Assembly: GCA_010093485.1 (NCBI GenBank)
Contig: MU001513.1
Location: 836,883 to 886,901 of the forward strand
DNA length: 50,019 nucleotides
Reading direction: 5' to 3'
DNA from: Karstenula rhodostoma CBS 690.94
Taxonomy: Eukaryota; Ascomycota; Dothideomycetes; Pleosporales; Didymosphaeriaceae
Under the pieces are notes generated by a model, which made no database searches, was not told the origin of the DNA, and saw only the letters and a program-made list of their open reading frames with translations. The stretch's first letter is position 1, and every line of letters begins with the position of its first letter. This document shows, in pieces, positions 1-13,600 of the stretch. Position numbers and translations under genes: made by a program.

Positions 1-468
1 TACTATAACCTAGATTAAATTTATAGTATATTTAGTAGGGTAACTTTAAAGTAAAAAAAAGTTATTTTAGACTATTTTATTTTTATTTATATAAAATCTA
101 AGTAGGCTATATAATTTAATAGAATTTAATATTATCTAGTAGTATTTATTAATAACTACTATAATCTAGGTTAAATTTATAGAATATTTAGTAGGGTAAT
201 TCTAAAGTAAAAGAAAATTATTTTAGACTATTTTATTTCTATTTATATAAAACCTAAGTAGGCTATATAATCTAATAGTATATAATATTATTTAATAATA
301 TTTATTAATAGCTACTATAATCTAGATTAAATTTATAGGGTATTTAATAGGGTAATTCTAAAGTAAAAAAAAATTACTTTAGACTATTTTATTTCTATTT
401 ATATAAAACCTAAATAAATTATATAATCTAATAGTATATAATATTATTTAGAAGTATTTCTTAATAAT
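1..468. repeat. Three tandem copies of a 156-bp repeat
   Basis: The string TACTATAATC (first copy TACTATAACC) recurs at 1, 157 and 313, giving an exact 156-bp period. Each unit carries the same internal landmarks in order: TAGTAGGGTAA-like, AGACTATTTTATTT and TTATATAAAAYCTAA. The units differ mainly by C/T and G/A changes. After about 468 a decayed start of a fourth unit (ATAAACTAGATTAAA) is seen and then the similarity is lost. The array may continue to the left of the window. I see no coding potential. Confidence 0.9.
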
Positions 469-3400
469 TTTTATAAACTAGATTAAAAAATATTATATAA
501 TTATTAGCCTTAATTAAAAGTACTTTAGGGAAAATAAATAGATTCTAATTAATATAATCTAGATTATTAAACTTATTACTAAGGTTTTTATTATAATCTA
601 ACTAAAATAATTAGATTAAATATATAGTATATTATACTACTAGAATAATTAAACTATATTTTCTAATATATCTCTACTAGCTAAGTAATATTCTAGACCT
701 CTAATAGTATAATAGTTACCTAAGGAAAAAATAGATAACCTACTATATCTAAATATATATTTAAATTTAATATTACTAAATTAGTATACTTATTAGATTT
801 ATTTAAAAAATAGAATATTAAATTTATAATTTAATTTATAAATTATCTATATCTATTCTAGTTTATATTTATAATAATACTACTATATTATTTTCTCTAT
901 TAATATTATTATCCCTATATTTTATTATTATTATTATTATTATTATATTATTTATCTATAAACCCTATATTATATTCTTTTAAATTTACTTTTATATTTT
1001 AATTATATACTACCTTACTACTACTTTTCTAGTTACTATATATAGTTAGTATTTATACTTATAAAATTAGTAGAAAGATTTATAAAAAAAAATTAATAGG
1101 GTTTATTTTATTTCTATTTCTAAGTTCTAATAAAAATATAAAACTAGAAGGTATATATATTTATTTTATATATATTAGAAATAATATCTCTATTCTTTAT
1201 AATAATATTATAATATTTCTATTATAATTTCTTATAAGTTTAGCCTATTAACTAATTAACTTTTATATTAATTACTTTTTAATCTACTTATTAGATATAT
1301 ATCCTCTAGGTATTAAGGTAAAGATACTAATTAAACTAAATATTATTTTAATTATATTTTATTTTATTCTCTAGTTTAATATATTTCTAAATATTTTTTA
1401 TATATCCTTATTATAACTTTTATTAGATATCCTTCTAAGGTTTTTAGTAAAGGTAATTTTAAATAGTATTTTTTTTATAATATTTCTATAGTTTCTTTTA
1501 TATACCCTAGTCCCTTACTTCTAATTATAAAATTTTTTTACTAATTTAATAAAATACTTATATAACTAATCTAGTATCTACTATTAGTATATAAATTTAG
1601 TAATACTATTTATCTATATTTTCTATATATTAAAGAACTAGAACTAAAAATTAAATACCTTATTATTTAATAGAATACTCTACTATTACCCTTTATTAAT
1701 ACTATTTATTAGAGTACTAGGGGATATATTCTAGTAATAGAATAAAACTAATATAAAATTTAATACTTTATTTTAAAATAAAATACCCTTATTTACTAGA
1801 ACTTTAAATAACTTTCTTTTATAGTAATATTATTATATCTATATAAGTCTAATTATTTATTACTTATAAAAGGTATTTATAGACCTAACTACTATACCCC
1901 TATTAATAAACTTAGTAATTATATTAATTTTAATACTAGACTATTTATAATAATAGAATCTATACTAATATTTCTTATTTAATTTACTATTAAATACCTC
2001 TATATATTTCTAGTTCTATAAGTTTATAATAATATTAATTAGACTATAATTTAAATTATTAACTAGTATTTTATTTATAGTTAGTATACTTTTTTTAATA
2101 ATATACTTTCTTTTTTTTTATAATATTATAGAGTATCCCTTAACTATTTTAAATTATTATTTTTATTATTATTAGCTAAGCTTATTTCCTTCCTATCCCC
2201 TCTTTTTTTTTAAATTATTTACTACTATTATCTTTCTATATTTATCTATTTTCTAGTCTAATTATATTTTTATTCTATTAATTTAAATCTTAATATATTA
2301 TATTAACTATTTTCCTTATTTTAATTTTAGAAATATTAGTAATTATCTAATATAATATATTCTCTAGTATTTATATAACTAATATATTTACTTAGCTAAA
2401 ACTATTCTTCTCTATAATATATATATATAAATATATATTCTAAATTTTATTATATACTATTAGTATAATATTATATTTATTACTTAGCTCCCTATTTATT
2501 ACCTCTACTAGTTATAATTATAAGAGACTAGTAAGGATATAAAGAGAAATTATAATAGTAGTTAAATTTAAAAAATAATTATAGTTATAGTTAGGAGTAT
2601 AAAAAAAAGGTAGTAAAGGAGAAAAAGTATAAGTTTTTAAAAAAAAGAAAAGGCTAGCCTCTAAACTATATAGAATTACTAAGCTAATTTTAATTTTATA
2701 GCTAGATTTAAATCTTCCTTAATATAATTACCCCCCTAATCTAATTATAATCCCTAGAATATTTTCTATTAATTTTAAAATTTTATTAATTTTTATCTTT
2801 CTCTATTATTATAAGTATTAACTATTTTATATTATATAAAATCTTATTTATATTAATATAAAATATAGTTTTATTATTTATATATACTACTACTATTATA
2901 TTCTTTTATTAAATATTAAATTATATTTTAGATTTAAAATTTATAAGAATATATCTATTTAGTAATATAGAGAGATATAGAAACTTATAAATAATAAATA
3001 TATATAATTCTATTTATTATAGAATAATATAATCTAGTTAATTATTTTATTTATTATTTTTTTTATAGTTATTAGTAGTATAGTATTATTAATACTAAGT
3101 TTTAAGTATAATATCTATAGAATAATATTTAGGGGGGAGATAGTAAATATAATTAAAAATATAAAAAATTATTTCTATATAATATATAGAGTTAGAAATT
3201 ATAATTTTAATATAAATACTTATACTATTATTATTAATATATAGATAATTTATTATTAGGCTATATTTTTATAATATCTCTAACTAAATAGGTAAGAATT
3301 ATAGTACTTTAAAATATAATACTCTATACCTTAATCCTATATATCTCCCTTAATAATAAATACTAAAAATAAAAAGGAAAACTAGTTTATAAAAATAGAT

Positions 3401-3930
3401 ATAGAGGTAAATATAAAAAAGAAAAGAAAAAGTTAATATATATTATATACTATAGCTACTATTTATTATATTATAATAGATTAGTTTATATTATAAATTA
3501 ATTAAATATAAAAAAAACTAAATAAGAATATTATTTATTAGTATAATAAAATACTATCTACTACTAAATATATTATAAACCCCTTTTTTAAATATATAAA
3601 ATTCTATAAAGTTATTAATAATATAGAGTAGAATATAGTATAAAACTATATATATCTAGCTATTTAGATATATCTAAGACTTACTTTTCTATAGAATACT
3701 ATAAAGAATATATTTTAGATTTAATAAAATATAGTTATATATAGTATTTTCTACTAGATTTATATATAAGTTATATAGAAATATCTAAACTATATATTTA
3801 TAATACCCCTTATATATTACTAAATCTTTTTAGACTATTATTATAATATAATACTATATTACGAAAAGTTTTTTAGAAGAGCTATATAGATATATATATT
3901 CGTGTATATTTATATTTATACTATCTAGAG
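469..3930. other. RIP-saturated DNA, no identifiable gene
   Basis: Every frame on both strands is full of TAA and TAG. I tried to read through the mutations and did not recognise a family. A plus-strand stretch at about 2500-2700 is purine-rich and reads as a Lys/Gln/Glu-rich tail, which could be the C-terminal end of a dead transposase, but this is a guess. A G-rich tract (AGGGGGGAGA) at about 3131 resembles a retrotransposon polypurine tract; no matching pair of long terminal repeats was found. A short TTA/TAT microsatellite lies at about 925-950. Confidence 0.5.
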
Positions 3931-4066
3931 TATATAGGTATATATAGGTATATATAGGTATATTAAATATATATAAATATATACTAATTATATAAATATA
4001 TATAACTATATATAACTATATACTAATTATATAAATATATATAAGTATATATAAGTATATATAAAT
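3931..4066. repeat. Short-period tandem repeat, TATATAGGTA type
   Basis: Three perfect TATATAGGTA units (3931-3960) are followed by variants built from TATATAACTA, TATATAAGTA and ACTAATTATATAAATA. The ACTAATTATATAAATA block occurs twice, so there is a higher-order period as well. The only differences among units are G/A or C/T type plus small length changes. It lies just downstream of a CGTG that survived the mutation process at 3901. Confidence 0.75.
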
Positions 4067-7000
4067 AAATTTATAATAATTTAGTATAATTTACTATAAT
4101 TACTATAACCTAAGAAATTATAAAGTTTACTACTATAGCCTCTAGTTAGTAATTAATCTCTACTAGTATATTTTAGTACTATATCCTAATATTATTAGCT
4201 CTTTATCTTAATATTAGTTTAAATTACTATAATTTATTATATATATTTTACTTATAATATATATTTCTATTTTAAGATAACTTTTATTACTAGTACTTAT
4301 ATTTTTATCTATATTATAATTTCTTTATTTTATACTTTAGTTTAATACTATTCTTTATTATTTATACTAGCTATTATACTACTATCCTTTTTAGAAATAT
4401 TTATACCTATAGTATTCTTTATAATAATTTTATTAGTTTTTTCTAAAAATTACTTATACTCTATTATATATATATCCACCTGGCTATTTATATTATAAAA
4501 TAGTAAAGTAATTATTTTTAACTCTTTCTACCCTATATATATAGGTCTCTAGATAAATTATTTAAACTTTTTAATTTTTAATAGTAGTAAGTTAATAAAC
4601 ACGATATTTACTTCTACTAGGTTAATACCCTTAGTATATAAATTAGTATTAGATATAATAATTCTTAGTATACTATCTAGATTATTAAATATATTAATTA
4701 TAATCTATTACTCTAGAAATATAAGGCTATTATAAATAAGTATAATATTTATTTTACTATTTATAACTTAGTCTATAAAGTAAAATTTAATAATTATATT
4801 TATTATATTATATAATAGATTCTAGATACTCTACTATTATTAGTATAATAAATTATAGTAATATATAATATATCTATAATAATATAAAGGAGGGCTATAA
4901 TAGATATTTTAGTTCTAAGTAATATTTTATTTTAGCGGGGCTTCCTATTAGAGCTAAGTTTTAACTATTAGCTTTTTATAGTTCTCTCTACTTTATAGAT
5001 ATACTCTCTAATCTAGACCTATTTTATATTACTTTTAACTACTTTATTAAAATATATAAAGAGTAGGGAAGCTTAGATATTTTTATAAACTAAGTTAAGG
5101 TTATTAGTATAGGTATTAATATTATACTTTTTATAAAATTATATTAGTAATAGTAAAGTACTTATAATATAGAGGTTATAATAGGACTTTAGTATACTAA
5201 TATTAATAATTCTACTTTTTTTTATTATAATATAGTCCTTTTATTCTTTCTATACTATCTAAATTATATTTTAAAATACTCCTCTACTTACTATATTATA
5301 TTTAATAGGTATATTCTACTAGATAAGGTTAATATTAATAGTTTATAGTAAAAACTTTTTATTAAGTTTCTTTATAAATTTATTATACTTAATAGGTAGA
5401 GTCTATATAATATTAGCTATTATCTTACTATATTTAATAAACTTAGAATTCTAAAATATATTATATATTTAGCCTATTTTTTTTATATTATAAGTTACTT
5501 ATATATTACCTTTTTAAATTATAGTAAATACTATAGATAGCTTTTTATAAAGGTATAATAGTACCTTTTACTCTATAGACTTCTAAGTATTAATAGTTTT
5601 TTACTTAGTTATACTATATTTATAGGTAAGGTACTAGAGAATACTAATATACTTTACCCTATATACTTTATTTAGGAAGTTATCTATATTACTAAATCGC
5701 TAGAACTTCTAAGCTATAAAATAGGAAAAATAGTTTATAAGAATTCTAGTATTATTTTTATATATAGTATCTAATATAATTTAATAGATAGCTAGACTAA
5801 AGTTATTTTAAGTTATCTTTTAATACTAGAGTTTATATAGAACCTTAAATATTTTAGATTTTATTAAGTAGATATTATAGTCTTTATCCTATATAATATT
5901 CCCTATATTAATTAGGGCCTTATTTAGATTTATATAGTAATTAGCTATAAATATAATAGCTCTAGTTTTTTTAAACCTCTATTATATAATTTATAGTATA
6001 AGTAGAGTATAAACTATTTATATCCTTAAACTTAATTTCTAGAATATTATATTACTTAGTATCTTTATTAAGGGGGGGTTATACTCTATATAAGTATTTA
6101 CCTTATATTATATTATAGATTTTCCCTTAAACTTATAAAGATTATATATTTATTTTAGACTTTTACTATTATCTATATTACTAGTTAAATTACTATACTA
6201 TAGTTTTATATATATAATAATAAACTTATTATTAAAGAACTCTAAAAAAACTATAATATTTACTATTTCTTATAGGAGTAGTAGTATAAAGCCTTTAAAT
6301 AAGCTATATTATTATAACTATTTATATTCTATATTCTCTTTATCCTATTATACCTTCTATTAATAGTATATTTTAAATTAATTATATATAATATATCTTA
6401 TTAGTTTATATTTAATTATAAAGTAGAATAGTAATACCTTATACCCTATTATAGGGGCCTAGTATAGTAGACTTAATATAATATTTATCTAACTACTACT
6501 AGTATTTATAATTATAAGGAGCTAATTATATTTTATTAATATTTTATATATATATATTTAAGAATATAACGAGTATAAATAAAAGAGTAGATATAAATTT
6601 TAATTTAGATAAATACTATTCTAGTCTTTTTATAGATAAGGCTTTACTAGGAGGCCCTATTAATATTACTAAATACTAAGGTATTATTAAGTAATTTAGT
6701 ATTTTATAATAAAATTTAAAAAATATAGGTATAACTTTTCTATACTAGATCTAGATTTATTATTACTATCTTTAAATATTTAAATAATTATTTTAACTAG
6801 TACTATTTATTAGTAGATAGATATTTCTACTCTAGATATAAGGCCCTATATTAAGGGGAATAAAATTAGTTTATAGAATATTATAAATATATCTTTATTA
6901 AGTATAAATATATTAGTTATTATAAGATATAACTCTATAGTTATTTAGATATATATTTAACTAAGTTTAGTATTAATAATAGTATTTACCCTATATATAA

Positions 7001-8270
7001 TTATTAATATAGTTTTAGTAGAGTATAAATTTATAATAACTTACTATAATATATATTTAAGTTCCTTTAATTATTCTTATATTAAATTTTATTTAAATTT
7101 TATATTTTAAATTTTACTACTAGTAAATAGGTCTATCCTATTTATTTTTATAACTACCTTTACTCTATTTATATCTACTAGTATTAGATTATATAGTAAA
7201 GTTACACGTGGTAATAGTAATATTTATAGAAATAAATAGCTTATACTTATTATATAATTACTAAAGGTTTATAAATCTATTCTTAAGTTATAAACTAGTA
7301 TATTAGAGTATAAGTTTAATAATTTATTATTATTATATAAATTTTTAGATAGTCCTTATTACCTTTATTTAGTATTTAAGAAATTAATAGTAGTAGAGAA
7401 TAGACTAGATAATATTCTTTATATTAATAGGCTAGGGCTATTAGGTATTAGTTTATTATAATTTATACTAAATTTCTATTTATTAATACTAAGTTTTTAC
7501 CTTTTTACTCTAGCTATATATTACTATTACTCTCTTAACTACTAGTTTTATTATAATAGTTACTAATAGCTTTATTAGTAGGGCCTATATTATTTCTAAT
7601 ATCTTATATTTAGATTTTACTATATAGTTTAATAAAAGCCTTATTTAGTAGATTTATTAGTATAATATTATATAGAAATAGGGTAAGAATATATATACTT
7701 TCTAGTATAATATTTAAAAAAGCTATTATAATATTTTATTTTAATATTTTATTAGCTAGTAGTTACTATACCTTAGTTTATAATATAGTAATAGTTCTAA
7801 TCTTTCTTAATTTTAAAGTATTAGATAACTATATATTAAATTATACTATCTCTAGACCTAATATAATAAGGTTTATATAAGTAATATTCTTAAGTATATT
7901 AAATATAATTAAGATTAATCTAATCTCTCTATCTTCTTAGCTAGTTATTATAGAAATATAATTATATTAAATAAAAGATAAAAACTAAATAGAAAAGATT
8001 TTTAATCTTTTATTATATATCTAGAAGTTTAGTTTATTTTTATTAAAAGTATACTAAATATTCTAAATATAAGTTAGTAGACTAGTATTAATATAAAATA
8101 TATAAAATCTAGTTATACTAACTATACTAATACTTATAAAGGAGCTAACTAATTCTCTCTACTATATATTTTATAGTAAGGTTAATATACTTTAATTTTA
8201 AATTTTTTCTTTATTTATTATACTTATTATTAGATTTTTATATATATTCCTTAAACCCTATACTACTATT
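4067..8270. other. RIP-saturated DNA left of the tandem array, no identifiable gene
   Basis: This 4.2-kb stretch has the same CA/TG-free composition as the rest of the window. I attempted translation on both strands, allowing TAA/TAG to be former Gln, Arg or Trp, and found no recognisable motif set. A few less-mutated spots survive: CCACCTGG at about 4477, AACACGAT at about 4599 and ACACGTGG at about 7203. It is not homologous to the right end of the 14-kb units, so 8271 is the junction between the array and different sequence. It is probably one or more other dead repeats. Confidence 0.5.
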
Positions 8271-8282
8271 AAGTATATTAGG

Positions 8283-8311
8283 TTATAGAATATATACTAT
8301 ATATCCTATAA
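8283..8311. repeat. 29-bp near-palindrome at left end, copy A
   Basis: The arms TTATAG-A-ATATATA and TATATATCCTATAA pair with each other around a short centre. The same element is at the left end of the other copies (22661-22689 and 36862-36890), where it is almost perfectly self-complementary. The copy A arms differ from perfect pairing by C/T-type changes that RIP explains. Confidence 0.75.
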
Positions 8312-8341
8312 AAAGTAGTATATATATAAAGTAGTAATATT

Positions 8342-8704
8342 TAATATCCTATTAACTAATATTTAGTATTCTATTAACTAATACTAATTATTCTACCTAT
8401 TAACTAATACTAATTATTTTATTAACTAATATTTAATATCCTATTAACTAATACTAATTATTCTATTAACTAATACTTAATATTCTATTAACTAATACTA
8501 ATTATCCTATTAACTAATACTTAATATTCTATTAACTAATACTAATTATCCTATTAATTAATACTTAATATTCTATTAACTAATACTAATTATTCTATTA
8601 ACTAATACTCGATATTTTATTAACTAATACTAATTATTTTATTAACTAATATCTAGTATTTTATTAACTAATACTAATTATTTTATTAACTAATACCTAA
8701 TATT
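8342..8704. repeat. 22-bp minisatellite, about 16 units, copy A
   Basis: The core ATTAACTAAT recurs every 22 bp, about 16 times. The intervening 12 bases alternate between an ACTAATTATYCT-like and an AYYTARTATYCT-like form. One unit has an extra 4 bases (TTCTACCT), which also occurs in the fragment at 36918-37176. Unit number varies between copies (about 16, at least 6, 11, at least 4), so the array behaves as a VNTR and explains most of the length differences between the 14-kb units. Confidence 0.9.
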
Positions 8705-8759
8705 TAGAAACTATAATAGGGGTAGTTATAAAAGTTTATAATTTTTCTATAGCCCCTTT

Positions 8760-10160
8760 TAGTATAATTCTTTATATATATCTAAACTTTTCTATTACCT
8801 CCTATTATAAGGTATATCCTCCTATATATTAATATTATTAAAACTTTTCTTTTTAATAATATAATATACTAGTTATAGACCTCTTACTAAGTTATATCTT
8901 ACTAAGTTACTATTTAATAGTTTTTTTAATAATAATTTTTTAGAAGATAGTTTATCTATTATATAGGTAATATATATATTCTTAATTACTATAGAATTTT
9001 TAAATACCTCCTTATTATACTTTATAATTATATTTATCTAGAAACTAAACTATATTATAGTTATATCTCTTTTAATATATATATTTAAAATAGTATTCTA
9101 AGGTAAAATTATAAATATTTTAATTCTAAATTTTATTCTTAGTATATATTACCTCTTTTCTATTTCTAACTATTTTCTAAACTCTTTCTATATAGATAGA
9201 TTTATATATTTTATAATTTTTTCCCCTTCTACTATATAATATAAAACTCTAAATAAGTATTCTTTTATTATAGTTATATAATTCTTTTCTTATCTACTAA
9301 ATAGTACTTTTTACTCCTATACTATTATTTCTACTATTTTAAATTCTATCTAAATTATTATTTATATCTATTACTATCTTATCTCTCTAATAATTCTAAT
9401 AGCCTAGCCCTATTTTACTATTATATATAATAATATAAACCTTACTATATCCCTTTTTATAAGACTAGATTTTATATATATATCTTTTAAATATTATAAT
9501 AGTATTAGCTAGTCTTATTTTTAATTTATATTACTTCTTTTATTTCCTTTAAATAATATACTTTCTTCTATTATAAGTTTATTTACTCTATTTTCTATAT
9601 TAGTAAAAAATCTCTTTTTTTCTTTATATTATACTCTCTATATCTATAGTACTATTTTTTAATTCTATAAATAATCTACTACTCTAATTACTATAGCCCT
9701 ATTAATTATATTATCTATTATATCTATATCTACTCTTAGTAAATTCTAAATAAATTTTCTATATTTTTACTCCTTTTTATTTATTATAATATTTTTAGCT
9801 ATTATAGTAGATAAGTTTTATATACTTATTACCTTTTATATTATTACCTTTTTTAATTTTTATTTTAGTTTTTTATTTACCTCTTTTATACTAGCTTTTT
9901 TTAGTTATTCCTTTTTTTTCTTTTTTATATTTTAGTTCTTCTCTTTATTATTTTATCTCTTAGTATACCTCTTTTTAGTACTAATTCTACTAGCGCTTTT
10001 ATATATTTCTCTAATATTAGTTTTTCTATTTTTTACTATCTAATTCTTATACTTTTATATAATAAACTAGGTAATATTTTTTTTTAAAGTATATTAATAT
10101 ATCTATTATACTATATTCTCTAGTATAGATACTATAAAAATATTATTAGTAGAGTTATTT
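8760..10160 (-). pseudogene. Possible dead minus-strand gene, Lys/Gln/Glu-rich, unrecognised (copy A)
   Basis: The plus strand here is strongly pyrimidine-rich, so the minus strand is rich in AAA, GAA and AGA codons. If TAA/TAG are read as mutated Gln or Trp codons, one minus-strand frame runs from about 10160 to below 9000 without an indel, and the corresponding frame in copy C is also continuous over the parts I checked. It would give a charged, Gln-rich, probably coiled-coil protein of about 400 residues. A second minus frame also looks partly plausible, so the frame is not settled. I recognise no domain. It would be transcribed away from the RecQ pseudogene, with the paired inverted repeats between them. 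It could also be a non-coding purine-biased segment. Confidence 0.25.
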
Positions 10161-10384
10161 TTATTATATATTTCCCTATATATAGGGTTTCTAGAATATA
10201 TAGCTTTATATATATACTATAGTATATTTAGTAAATTACTTTTAATTAATTCCTTTTTTTTATAAATACCTAATAATATATATACTATTATTACTAGTAT
10301 ATTTATTATTTAATACTAGTAACTATATTACCCTTATTATATACTAATATATAATATTTTTCTAGTCTAACTTAGTAGTTATCT

Positions 10385-10478
10385 AATTTTAGTCTAGACT
10401 ATAGCTAAAATTAAATAGCGCTATATATTTCCTTTATCTTAGTAGCCTACTAATTTTAATCTAGATTAGGGCTAAAAT
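10385..10478. promoter_or_regulatory. Paired inverted repeats, 67 bp apart (copy A)
   Basis: Two elements at 10385-10412 and 10452-10478 each have AATTTTA arms facing GCTAAAAT, with a CTAGA core (TAGTCTAGACTA in the first). Their start-to-start spacing is 67 bp here, in copy B (24548, 24615) and in copy C (39800, 39867). They lie between the putative minus-strand gene and the plus-strand RecQ pseudogene. That position suits a shared control region or protein-binding sites. The role is inferred; the symmetry and conserved spacing are seen. Confidence 0.5.
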
Positions 10479-10627
10479 CGAGACTACCTCCTCTATTTAC
10501 TATAACCTAAGTAATATTTATTTATTTTAATAAAACTTATAATTTTATATTCTATATATTATATTACTATACTCTCCTTTTTAATAAAATATTCTTTTAC
10601 TTTAGTAAAGAGTACTATAATACTACT

Positions 10628-13600
10628 ATACCTAAATAAAAATATAAAATCTAAGAGTTAATTAATAATTTATTTAATAACTATTTTTTTTTATAGAACT
10701 ATAAGGACTTTATTATCTCTATTAAGGCTAAGGTACTCTATTCTAGTCTACTAGTATATAATAATAGCTATTACTATAATATATATAGCTTAATTATTAT
10801 TAGAACTACTATAAAGTATAATATATTTACCTATCTATATAATAGTTATATAATCTATAACTATTTCTATAATAGTATAATTAAATATAGTTTCTAATAC
10901 TTTAATTATATTAGAATAATTATAAGCTAATAGTTTTTTCCTTTTATCTTACCCCTATTTACCTACCTTAGTATAACCTACTAATTTAAAATACCTTTTA
11001 CTAGTATTATAGAAACTCTACCTAAACTATATAGTACCTCTATATTTCTAATTAATTTATATTTTAATTTTTATTACTCTTAATCTATATTATCTCTAGC
11101 TAAGCCTATTACTTTTATTATATAACCGAATTATAATATAGTTTCTTTTCTAAAGTCCTAGCTATAATATACTTTAATATAAGTATAGTATATATAAAAA
11201 TAATAATTATAATCTATATTTAGTATACCTTTTATATTTATAAATTTATAAATAGTATATACTAGATTTTTAGAGGTCTTTACTAATATTACTATATAGT
11301 AAGTATACCTAGCGTTTATTATTATATTTAAAGCTAAACTTAAATCTAAGCTTTTCTACCTATATACTACTATAAAGAGTATGGCTTATATATAGTAAAA
11401 TATAATAATAAAAACCTTCTACTTTATATAAATCTAAATAATATAGAAGTATAAATATAATATTTCTATAGTTTTTATTAAATTTTACTAAAACTTTATT
11501 CTTTACTATACTAACTCTTTTTAAAAGATCTTTCTTTTTTTTTTTTATACTTTATCTTCTAGGGCTATATAATCTAAGACCCTTTATCTATAAAAATATT
11601 AATAACTAGCTTAAAAATAAATTATAATTTATTTAAATATAATAGAAGTTCCCCTTATTATTAAAAAATACTATAACTATATATATTTAAACCTATTTAA
11701 AAAATATTATTATACTTTCTAGCTCTTCTTACTAGAATAAACTAGTTAATTTATTTAGTTTAAATTTATTTTTATTATTCTAGTAGCCTTTCTTAGTCTC
11801 TCCCTCTAAGGTAATAGATTTTAAGAGGCTTATAACTTTACTACTAATATATTAGCCCTTAAAAAGATATATAAATTTATTAGTTTATAGTATCTCTAAA
11901 ATATACTTCTCTATATAGTATCTATAAAGACTCTAGATTATTTTAATTCTAATTTACTAGTTTTTTAAAAGAAGGCTAGCTTTTTTATTATTAAGCTAAA
12001 TAACTATAAGGTAGAGGATTAAAATAGAGAGCTATATAATATATTTAAAATATAAGTATATAACTATTTTATTATAAAATATCCTACCTCTATAAATTAG
12101 TTTATTAATATAATATACTTTCTTAGTACCTTTTAGTATAGGAAGAATTTAGATACCTTTATTTACTAGAATAGAAATAATATAACTATTTATAGAATTA
12201 GAATAGACTTTACTTTATTCTTTTCTATAGTAAGTAATTTATTTAAGAAGGTATTTACTTTTTTTTACTAGTTAGTATTTATATAGATATAGGTAGGGCT
12301 ACCCTCTATTCTATAAAATATACTAAAAGAAAATTTAAAAAATATAACCCCTAGCTTTAGTATTTTTAATATAAATAATTTATAATTTAAATATAATACT
12401 AGTTTTATTATTTAATAGCTTTTATAGTTATTTAATATAAAGGGCTCTAAAGGTTATCTACTTATTAGTATTAAAAACTATACCTAGATATAGTAGTACT
12501 ATAACCTTATTTAAAAATTTTTTAGTATACTTTTAAATTTTATATACTTTATAAGTGGCCAGTCTAGTTATAGTACTAAGGTATTAAGCTTATAATTTAA
12601 AAATAGTTATATAACTAGTATCTAGAATATATTTCTCTATAATAGCCTTATTATTATTATTTCTTAATATTATAAGGGCTATAATAGAGATAAGTTTATA
12701 AAGACTATTTACTATTTTTTTTCTTATAAAGTAAATAACCTTTTAGTCTAGTATATTTAGTTTATTTATCCTTTCTACCTTATTATATAGGGATAAATTA
12801 ATAAGGAGATATATAATTATTACTATAATTAAATCTAAAATTATCTACTTTAGCTAAACCTATTTAGTAAATAATAAACTATTTCTTAAATTCTTAGTTA
12901 TATTATAAGGCGGGTAATACTTTATTAAATAGAAAAAAAGATTAATATTAGTATAATATACTATTTTCTTATTATCTTTAGTAGAAAGCTTTTTACTACT
13001 AATTATCTACTATAGGAACTATTAAAGGAGAAAGTTAATAAAATAATAAATAAAATAGAGGTAAAAGTTTATAAAATATAAGCTAGCTATTTACTAGAAA
13101 TAGCCTATATAGTCTATACTCTAAATATCTTAAAAATTTTTACTTATAAATTTAATAATTTAGAGGTATATTTTAAGATATCTACTAAATAGTATAAGAC
13201 TTTAGAGTTCCTTCTAATCTAAGAGAAAAAAGTTCTCTAGAAAATTAAAAAAGCTATCTATTCTAATTATCTAGGTATTAATATAGTATAATTATTATAA
13301 GAAAATTTTAAAAAGTTAGCCTAGTTTAGAGGATAATAAGAGTAAACTTTCTATATAATTTTAATAGAGAAGAGTATAGTTATCTATATTATAGATACTA
13401 GGTTTAATAAAAGTTTTTATTTTTTTTTTTCTACTTATTTTCTAGACTATAGTTAAACTATTATTATTATTCTACTAGTAGTATTTTATTTTAATTTTCT
13501 TTATTATTATTCTAAATTATAGATTAAAGCTACTATATAGTAATAAAGAGTATATAATAAGTAAATATTTATTATTTTAATAATTTCTAAAAGTATTTTA

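Noticed and set aside
3120..3180. Polypurine tract AGGGGGGAGA followed by an LTR-like start
   Set aside because: No second terminal repeat, primer-binding site or reverse transcriptase motif was found on either side, so an LTR retrotransposon cannot be supported.
5880..6240. Possible Helitron or copia coding remnant on the minus strand left of the array
   Set aside because: Translations of this region on both strands gave short suggestive phrases but no ordered set of motifs, so I do not name a family.
8342..8704. Regularly spaced repeats that could be mistaken for a CRISPR array
   Set aside because: The 22-bp units are directly adjacent, the 12-base linkers are themselves repeats of two types, and there are no unique spacers or cas genes. 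It is a minisatellite in a fungal context.
9900..10160. Minus-strand segment as the tail of a pogo-like or gag-like protein
   Set aside because: The Lys/Gln-rich reading is compatible with many coiled-coil tails, a second frame is equally open, and no catalytic or zinc-binding motif is visible. Left as unrecognised.
10480..10520. TTAGGG-like strings as telomere repeats
   Set aside because: Isolated ATTAGGG or TAGGG occurrences are not tandem here or elsewhere in the window. No telomeric or interstitial telomeric array is present.
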